Shown piece by piece: positions 1-4,568 of a stretch of DNA of 6,106 nucleotides. The stretch comes from an uncultured Treponema sp. (GTDB lineage Bacteria; Spirochaetota; Spirochaetia; Treponematales; Treponemataceae). The notes under the pieces are model-generated. The model saw only the letters and a program-made list of their open reading frames with translations, was not told the DNA's origin and made no database searches. Every line of letters starts with the position of its first letter. Position 1 is the stretch's first letter. Both the position numbers and the translations under genes were made by a program. The DNA is taken from assembly GCA_946538795.1 (NCBI GenBank), contig CAMNGY010000112.1, forward strand, positions 1 to 6,106, written 5' to 3'.

Positions 1-1399
1 GGCGGATTTCCGTCGCGACGATGTGGAAGTTCTTGCCCGCCTCGCCCGCGCTCGATGCCTCGAGCTCCGCGTTGAAGGCAATGATCTTTGCCTGGTCGGC
101 GATCGAGTTGATCAGGGTGACGATGTCCCAGATGTTCGTGATTTTGTTTCCCAGCTCCTTGATGCCTTCTATGGTTGTCTTGTTCGCGTCGGCGATTTCC
201 CTCAGCTGAGTCACGTTGTCGGCAATGAGCTCAACGCCGTCCGCGACGTCACCGTTCGTCTTCACGGCGAGTGAGGACACGTCGGTGATTTGCCGTGAGA
301 TATCCTCGCTCAAGGCCGTGCAGTCCTCCATTGTGGCGACGATTTCCTTGACGGCTGCGCTCTGGTTCTGTGCCGTCTCGGCTGTTTCGCGGGAGTAGGA
401 CACGAGTCCTTCCGACTCGCTGTAGATGTTCCGGCCCAGCTCCTGCTCGCCCCGCCTCATCCGCTTGATCATGCCTATGTTCACCATCGAGCTGGCCACT
501 GCAAAGACGGACAGGATCAGCTCAAAGATGACGATGAGAGAGACGGTCCTGCCTGAGAAGTCGCTGATCGGGCCCTCTGCCACGATGTACCAGTTTGCGG
601 CCTCAATCGGCACGACGGCATAGTACTGGCCGTTCTCCACGAAGGCCTTTGTCGTGCCGTCGAAATACTCGGATGCAGGGCGGGAAAGCGCGGAGTCCGA
701 AAGGTAATTCGCCGCGGAAATCTTGCTTTCGTCGGGATTGGTCAGATATGTGCCGTCGGAGAGCACGAGGAATACCTTGCCGCGTTCGGAAATCGAGATT
801 GAGCTCATGATGTCGGTGAGCACGGAGAGCTGCAGGTCCACGGCAAAAACACCCTCCTGGTCGCCAAGGGGCACGGATTTGCCGACCGTAGCGCACATCG
901 TCTTTGTCATGATGTCGATGACGGGATCGTTGAACAGAACCTTTCCCCGGGCGTTCAGGCAGGCGGCGTACCATGGCTCGTCGCTCATCTGCCAGTCATC
1001 GGGAGGAGTCCAGTCCGTGCTGTCGAAGTACTGTCCCCCCGGCTCGAAGCGGCTGGTTTTTGTTCCATAATATGCGGAAGCGGAGTAGGGCAGGTTCGCG
1101 CCGATGGCATGGATGAGGTCATCGATGGACCCGGCGTCGTGCCTTAGCCTGGCGAAGGACGCGAAGTCCTCGCATCCCGTAACCACCGGGTCTATGAAGG
1201 CCAATATGTCGGTCTTGAGTTTCAGGCCCGCGGCTTTTGCCTCAGACTGGGCATGCCTCTTTATAAGCGTCGTTGACAGGGCAAAGAGGATTGCCCCGGC
1301 CGTAATCGTTACGATAAGGATGGGGAGGAATGTTCCCAGAAAGAGAACCATCAGGTTCTTCTTTGCCGCCTTGTCGTCCTTAGAAAGACTGTCACTCAT
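1..1399 (-). CDS. Methyl-accepting chemotaxis protein, double-Cache sensor, 3' end outside window
   Basis: Transmembrane chemoreceptor that should sense a periplasmic ligand and control CheA/CheW and flagellar switching. The window holds 466 codons from the ATG at 1399. Residues 1-15 are a short charged cytoplasmic tail, 16-43 form TM1, about 50-280 the extracytoplasmic sensor, and about 285-306 TM2. A long helical signalling region follows, ending inside the conserved hairpin tip (INSIADQAKIIAFNAELEAS at 430-449, then GEAGKNF). The sensor resembles dCache_1: EPWYAA at 141-146, GVFAVDLQL near 183-191, and GKVFLVLSDG then TNPD near 207-223. I see no clear HAMP domain after TM2. The usual Arg two residues before the WY pair is Glu141. 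The ATG at 1399 has no Shine-Dalgarno but sits 8 bases after a good -10 box. Met17 is a possible alternative start. The C-terminal half of the antiparallel signalling bundle is cut off. The ligand is unknown. Confidence 0.93.
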   Translation of the reverse strand, partial: MSDSLSKDDKAAKKNLMVLFLGTFLPILIVTITAGAILFALSTTLIKRHAQSEAKAAGLKLKTDILAFIDPVVTGCEDFASFARLRHDAGSIDDLIHAIGANLPYSASAYYGTKTSRFEPGGQYFDSTDWTPPDDWQMSDEPWYAACLNARGKVLFNDPVIDIMTKTMCATVGKSVPLGDQEGVFAVDLQLSVLTDIMSSISISERGKVFLVLSDGTYLTNPDESKISAANYLSDSALSRPASEYFDGTTKAFVENGQYYAVVPIEAANWYIVAEGPISDFSGRTVSLIVIFELILSVFAVASSMVNIGMIKRMRRGEQELGRNIYSESEGLVSYSRETAETAQNQSAAVKEIVATMEDCTALSEDISRQITDVSSLAVKTNGDVADGVELIADNVTQLREIADANKTTIEGIKELGNKITNIWDIVTLINSIADQAKIIAFNAELEASSAGEAGKNFHIVATEIR

Positions 1400-1407
1400 A
1401 CCATGCT

Positions 1408-1436
1408 ATTATAAAGCAGTCCTTGCAGATATTCAA
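1408..1436 (-). promoter_or_regulatory. Promoter of the chemoreceptor gene
   Basis: Read on the minus strand, a -35 box TTGAAT (1431-1436) and a perfect -10 box TATAAT (1408-1413) are separated by exactly 17 bases. This is a housekeeping sigma-70-type layout; I see no sigma-28 flagellar-type promoter. Only 8 bases separate the -10 from the ATG, so transcription should begin around 1400-1402 and the 5' untranslated region would be about 1-3 bases. Confidence 0.72.
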
Positions 1437-1437
1437 C

Positions 1438-1489
1438 GCATTGGCAAAAGGGGGGCATGAAACCGATTTCCTTAAGATTTTGCAAATGC
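1438..1489. promoter_or_regulatory. Inverted 12-bp element between divergent promoters, candidate regulator site
   Basis: Arm 1 (1438-1449, GCATTGGCAAAA) and arm 2 (1478-1489, TTTTGCAAATGC) are inverted copies matching at 11 of 12 positions, 28 bases apart. Each arm lies one base upstream of the -35 box of its own promoter and in the same orientation to it: TTTTGCMAATGC, one base, then -35. Their centres fall near -42 from the predicted transcript starts, the position used by class II activators such as CRP-family proteins. Both arms lie upstream of both predicted starts, so an RNA hairpin is not a good explanation. Arm 2 contains the perfect palindrome TTTGCAAA (1479-1486). The binding protein is unknown, and repression is also possible. 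Confidence 0.5.
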
Positions 1490-1490
1490 C

Positions 1491-1519
1491 TTTACAATCC
1501 GACCTTTTTACTATATTAT
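1491..1519 (+). promoter_or_regulatory. Promoter of the barrel-phosphoesterase operon
   Basis: A -35 box TTTACA (1491-1496) and a -10 box TATTAT (1514-1519), each 5 of 6 to consensus, are separated by 17 bases. The overlapping TATATT at 1512-1517 is an alternative -10 with a 15-base spacer. The ATG at 1528 follows the -10 by 8 bases, so the transcript should start around 1525-1527, with almost no leader. Confidence 0.65.
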
Positions 1520-1527
1520 TTTGTACA

Positions 1528-2295
1528 ATGGTTTTTTCCCCTCTTGAAAAGTTTTGCAGAACTACGCTCCTTGTAGGGCTTTTCAGTCTCCTAGCTCTGT
1601 CTGGCCTTTTTGCCGAAGGTGAGGGGTGGCTGTATGAGCCGCATTACGAGCGCGAGGGCGTGACCATGTTTGCTGAGGGAACGATCGCCGCCAACACCGG
1701 ACAGGGCTGGGAAACCTATTACGTTGCGGCCCAGCCGTATTTCCAGATGGATACGACCCGGATAACGGCCTTTACGGGAATGCAGCTTACCGGCGGGACG
1801 TTTGACCTGACTGCCGGCGTGACCTACTGGCCCTGGGTCTGGAAAGTCGCCAAGGTCGGCTTTTCTGCCCGCTACAACCTGAACTATTACAATGACATAA
1901 GCTTGACCCACAACATCCTTCTGGGCGCTTCCCTGGAAACGCGTCCGCTCAAATGGTTCGGGATGAAGGCGTCCGTCTCCGGTCTTGTAAAGAACCGTTC
2001 CATATTCGCCATAGACAGTTCCCGCAAGTACCTGCACAACTTGTGCCAGGCCTTCAGCGTTGAGGCGGATGTATACCTTCCTTACGATATTATGGCGTAT
2101 TTTTCGGTCGCCTCGTATGAGCGCTACCGCTACATGATGGCCGTGGCTCCCTCGTTTACCCTGGGGGGGACCAAGCAGCTGGTGAACAATTTCTATGCGG
2201 GCCTGGAGCTTGCCGTCCGCTATACGGATTTCTTCACCGCGTCCACGTTCTATGACGGATGCGAGATCCGGATTATGGCAGGGAGGTCGTTTTGA
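1528..2295 (+). CDS. Secreted protein, probable outer-membrane beta-barrel
   Basis: A 255-residue protein I do not recognise as a named family. Residues 1-29 look like a Sec signal peptide: charged start with Lys8 and Arg11, hydrophobic core TTLLVGLFSLLALSGLFA, and likely cleavage after Ala29. The mature part is rich in Tyr, Trp, Phe and Gly with alternating polar and apolar stretches (for example YVAAQPYFQM, FDLTAGVTYWPW, KVGFSARYNLNYY), and it ends in an aromatic residue (IRIMAGRSF). These are features of outer-membrane barrels. The ATG at 1528 is chosen because it gives a standard signal peptide and lies just past the promoter; the in-frame TTG at 1423 and ATG at 1486 lie upstream of the predicted transcript start. 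There is no Shine-Dalgarno. The stop codon overlaps the start of the lipoprotein phosphoesterase gene, suggesting linked envelope roles. A soluble periplasmic beta-protein cannot be excluded. Confidence 0.75.
   Translation: MVFSPLEKFCRTTLLVGLFSLLALSGLFAEGEGWLYEPHYEREGVTMFAEGTIAANTGQGWETYYVAAQPYFQMDTTRITAFTGMQLTGGTFDLTAGVTYWPWVWKVAKVGFSARYNLNYYNDISLTHNILLGASLETRPLKWFGMKASVSGLVKNRSIFAIDSSRKYLHNLCQAFSVEADVYLPYDIMAYFSVASYERYRYMMAVAPSFTLGGTKQLVNNFYAGLELAVRYTDFFTASTFYDGCEIRIMAGRSF
2281..2286 (+). promoter_or_regulatory. Ribosome binding site that fixes the phosphoesterase start
   Basis: GGGAGG inside the last codons of the barrel gene lies 5 bases before the TTG at 2292. It supports the TTG start over the in-frame ATG at 2259, which lacks such a site and would put 11 extra charged residues before the lipoprotein signal. 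Confidence 0.65.
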
Positions 2296-3179
2296 GGAAG
2301 TTTTCCGTATTTGCGCTGGCGGGCCTTGTTGCCTTGCCCCTGTTGCTCGCGTCCTGCAAACCGATCGAGCTGGGCCTGTACAAGGTGTTTGACCACGGGC
2401 CGACCGTTGCAGAGAGGATTGACAGCCTGGGAGATGACATCCCGGCCCCCAGGAATGTCATGCGCTCGGGGCGCTTCTCTTTCATCGTCACGTCCGACGT
2501 GCACTTTGGCAACGCAAGCAAGAGCTATACCCGCAATGACGAGGGCTTTTACGATAAGGTCCGGGAGCTGAGGGACACTATGGAATTCCCCCCCAGCTTC
2601 GTGGTCTGCCTGGGAGATGTCGTCGAGAAAGGCGATGCCAGGGAAGAGTGGGCGGACTACAGGGACTGGTGCGACAAGCTTGAGGGCATGCTGGGGAACA
2701 AAGTCTACACGACGACCGGGAACCATGACCTGTACAACGACGGCTGGGACTACTTTGAGTCCTATACGTATCCCGGCACGGGCTTCTTCCGCTTCGTGGT
2801 GGAAGGCTACAGCTTCTATTTCCTGGATTCAGGGTCAGGTTCCCTGGGCAAAAGCCAGTATGACAAATTCAAGAAGGCCCTGCTGGCTGACAGCAGGCCC
2901 AAGATTATCTGCACCCATTACCCCGTCTACGGGACGGCGCGTTTTTTCCAGGACTACTATACGCTTCAGAACACGGAGGAGGCAGATACCCTTATGACGC
3001 TCTGTGCCAAGAACAACGTAAAGCTGTACTTGGCGGGGCACATGCACGTGCAGCATGAGAACAACCTGGGCTCCTTTACGGAGCTGGTCATGCCCTGCTA
3101 TGCCGTGTACCACAAATTCGCCGTCGTCACAGTGGACGTCGGCGCGGGTATCGTGGACTGGACGTTCGAGTCCTACTGA
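2292..3179 (+). CDS. Lipoprotein calcineurin-like metallophosphoesterase
   Basis: A 295-residue dinuclear-metal phosphoesterase predicted to be lipid-anchored in the envelope. With the TTG start the protein opens MRKFSVFALAGLVALPLLLA, and lipobox LASC places the lipidated cysteine at 22. The family's metal and catalytic motifs appear in order: D69-x-H71 (SDVHFGN), G108-D109 (GDVVEKG), G143-N144-H145-D146, H209 (ICTHYPVY) and G249-H250-M-H252. All expected ligands are present, so it should be active. The substrate cannot be read from the sequence; members cleave phosphomonoesters, phosphodiesters or nucleotides. The TTG overlaps the TGA of the preceding gene (TTGA), a translational-coupling arrangement, so the two products are probably made together. 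An in-frame ATG at 2259 would give 306 residues but a poor signal sequence. Confidence 0.88.
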   Translation: MRKFSVFALAGLVALPLLLASCKPIELGLYKVFDHGPTVAERIDSLGDDIPAPRNVMRSGRFSFIVTSDVHFGNASKSYTRNDEGFYDKVRELRDTMEFPPSFVVCLGDVVEKGDAREEWADYRDWCDKLEGMLGNKVYTTTGNHDLYNDGWDYFESYTYPGTGFFRFVVEGYSFYFLDSGSGSLGKSQYDKFKKALLADSRPKIICTHYPVYGTARFFQDYYTLQNTEEADTLMTLCAKNNVKLYLAGHMHVQHENNLGSFTELVMPCYAVYHKFAVVTVDVGAGIVDWTFESY

Positions 3180-3191
3180 GCCGGCCGCTCA
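3177..3191 (+). other. Short hairpin over the phosphoesterase stop codon
   Basis: TGAGC and GCTCA form a perfect 5-bp stem around the loop CGGCC, starting at the stop codon itself. No T-rich tract follows, so this is a weak candidate for an intrinsic terminator. No better terminator is seen between the phosphoesterase and htrA genes, so read-through into htrA remains possible. Confidence 0.25.
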
Positions 3192-3204
3192 TAACACGCA
3201 ATTC

Positions 3205-3233
3205 TTGCAAGCTTTGCCTATTATCGTTATAAT
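3205..3233 (+). promoter_or_regulatory. Promoter of the htrA-cysS operon
   Basis: A -35 box TTGCAA (3205-3210) and a perfect -10 box TATAAT (3228-3233) are separated by 17 bases. The ATG at 3241 follows the -10 by 7 bases, placing the predicted transcript start at or within about two bases of the start codon. The -35 box lies in the 8-bp palindrome CTTGCAAG (3204-3211). The 12-bp element found at the other two promoters is not recognisable here. Confidence 0.7.
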
Positions 3234-3240
3234 ATAGGGT

Positions 3241-4557
3241 ATGAGATTATATACTCTTAAACATATCATAATGACCGCAGTCATTTCGACTGTCGTTTCC
3301 GCCGCGTTCGTGGCGTTCATAAACAAGGCCGTCCGCTCCGGGGCCTCTGTGGCGGTTGCCACGGAAGGAGGAGCCTCCGTACAGGCTGACAATCCCCTGG
3401 TGGGGGAATCCGGCTTCGGGGATGCGCTGGGGAAGGAGATAGACATAGACGATGTTTCCGGGGCTGAATTCGTCCTGGAGACCAACAGCCCCGTGCTCCA
3501 GGTCGCGAACGACAACAAGGACTACACCCAGGACGAATTCCAGAACATTTCGGTCTATGAGAAGTGCAACGAGGCCGTCGTCAACATCACGACCCAGGTC
3601 ATGGGCTACAACTGGTTCTACGAGCCGGTCGTCACGTCCAGCGGCTCCGGTTCCGGCTCCATAATAGACAAGCGCGGTTACGTTGTGACGAACGTTCACG
3701 TCATAGAGAACGCCTCCACGATCAACGTCTCGCTTGCGGACGGGTCCAGCTACGAGGGCCGCGTCATCGGCATTGACAAGGAGTGCGACATAGCCGTTCT
3801 CAAGTTTGACCCGCCCGAGAACGTGGAGCTCAAGACGATATCCTTCGGCGACAGCACGAGCCTCAAGGTGGGCCAGAAGGTCATAGCGATCGGCAATCCC
3901 TTCGCCCTTGAGCGCACGATGACGACGGGAATCATCTCCGGCCTGGGCCGCCCGATTCAGGAAAGCGACAACGTAATCATCCGCGACATGATCCAGACCG
4001 ACGCGGCGATTAACCCGGGCAACTCCGGCGGCCCCCTCCTGGACAGCCAGGGCCGCATGATAGGAATCAACACTATAATATATTCCTCTTCCGGTTCATC
4101 CAGCGGCGTCGGCTTCGCCATCCCGGCGTCCACCGCCCGCCGCGTCGTCAACGACCTGATGAAGTACGGCAAGGTCAACCGGGGCGTGATGCAGCTGTCG
4201 CTTATCCAGAATACCGCCAAAATAGCGAGCTATGCGGGCTACGGGGTTTCATCCGGTATGATAGTCAGCCGCGTGGCCAAGGGCAGCGAGGCTGAGAAGG
4301 GCGGGCTCAAGGGCGGGACAAAGGCCGTGCAGTACGGGCGGTTCAACACGACTACCATATATCTGGGCGGGGATGTCATAACCCAGATAAACGGGATAGC
4401 CATATCCAAGCTCGCCGACTACTACAGCGCGCTTGAGGACAAGAAGCCGGGCGACACCGTGACCGTCACCGTATGGAGGGACGGAAAGTTCGTGCAGCTG
4501 AAGGTCGTTCTGGAGGCTTACGGCGACGCAAGCTCCTCTGCGGTCAAGAGCATATAG
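3241..4557 (+). CDS. htrA: HtrA/DegP-type serine protease with one PDZ domain
   Basis: A 438-residue S1C-family serine protease for envelope protein quality control. Residues 9-28 form a hydrophobic segment with no obvious signal-peptidase site, so it is probably a signal anchor holding the enzyme in the inner membrane and facing the periplasm. Residues 30-100 are an acidic, low-order linker. The trypsin-like domain spans about 105-305 with the full triad: His153 (TNVHV), Asp183 (CDIAVLKFD) and Ser262 (NPGNSGGPLLD). One PDZ domain follows at about 312-425 (VSSGMIVSRV, GGDVITQING, KPGDTVTVTVWRDG), so the layout is closer to DegS or HtrA2 than to two-PDZ DegP. The start ATG lies at the predicted transcript start; AGGG is one base away, too close to act as a ribosome site. 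The next in-frame ATG, at 3271, also lacks one. cysS follows after 11 bases. AUA is the commonest isoleucine codon. Confidence 0.95.
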   Translation: MRLYTLKHIIMTAVISTVVSAAFVAFINKAVRSGASVAVATEGGASVQADNPLVGESGFGDALGKEIDIDDVSGAEFVLETNSPVLQVANDNKDYTQDEFQNISVYEKCNEAVVNITTQVMGYNWFYEPVVTSSGSGSGSIIDKRGYVVTNVHVIENASTINVSLADGSSYEGRVIGIDKECDIAVLKFDPPENVELKTISFGDSTSLKVGQKVIAIGNPFALERTMTTGIISGLGRPIQESDNVIIRDMIQTDAAINPGNSGGPLLDSQGRMIGINTIIYSSSGSSSGVGFAIPASTARRVVNDLMKYGKVNRGVMQLSLIQNTAKIASYAGYGVSSGMIVSRVAKGSEAEKGGLKGGTKAVQYGRFNTTTIYLGGDVITQINGIAISKLADYYSALEDKKPGDTVTVTVWRDGKFVQLKVVLEAYGDASSSAVKSI

Positions 4558-4559
4558 GG

Positions 4560-4564
4560 AAGGA
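4560..4564 (+). promoter_or_regulatory. Ribosome binding site of cysS
   Basis: AAGGA, within the purine-rich run GGAAGGAAAAG in the 11-base gap after htrA, lies 4 bases before the ATG at 4569. No promoter is visible in this gap, so cysS is probably read from the htrA promoter or from one inside htrA. Confidence 0.6.
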
Positions 4565-4568
4565 AAAG

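Noticed and set aside
603..974. 123-codon minus-strand open frame within the chemoreceptor
   Set aside because: It is in another frame of the same strand as the receptor, is Arg/His-rich, and overlaps conserved Cache sequence.
1450..1455. G6 run between the divergent promoters as a slippage switch like the poly-G tracts upstream of tpr genes
   Set aside because: It is short, lies upstream of both -35 boxes and not within a spacer, and similar G6/C6 runs occur elsewhere in the window.
1454..1490. GGCAT...ATGCC stem across the divergent region as an RNA hairpin or attenuator
   Set aside because: Both arms lie upstream of both predicted transcript starts, the loop is 27 bases, and the better-supported inverted repeat uses a different pairing.
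1423..1527. Longer N-terminus for the barrel protein from TTG 1423 or ATG 1486
   Set aside because: It would overlap the promoter and the 12-bp element, lie upstream of the predicted transcript start, and bury the signal peptide.
2163..2169. G7 run in the barrel gene, with C7 at 2588-2594 in the phosphoesterase, as phase-variation tracts
   Set aside because: In DNA this rich in G and C, about two such 7-base runs are expected by chance in 6 kb. They encode ordinary Gly-Gly and Pro-Pro pairs and the frames are intact.
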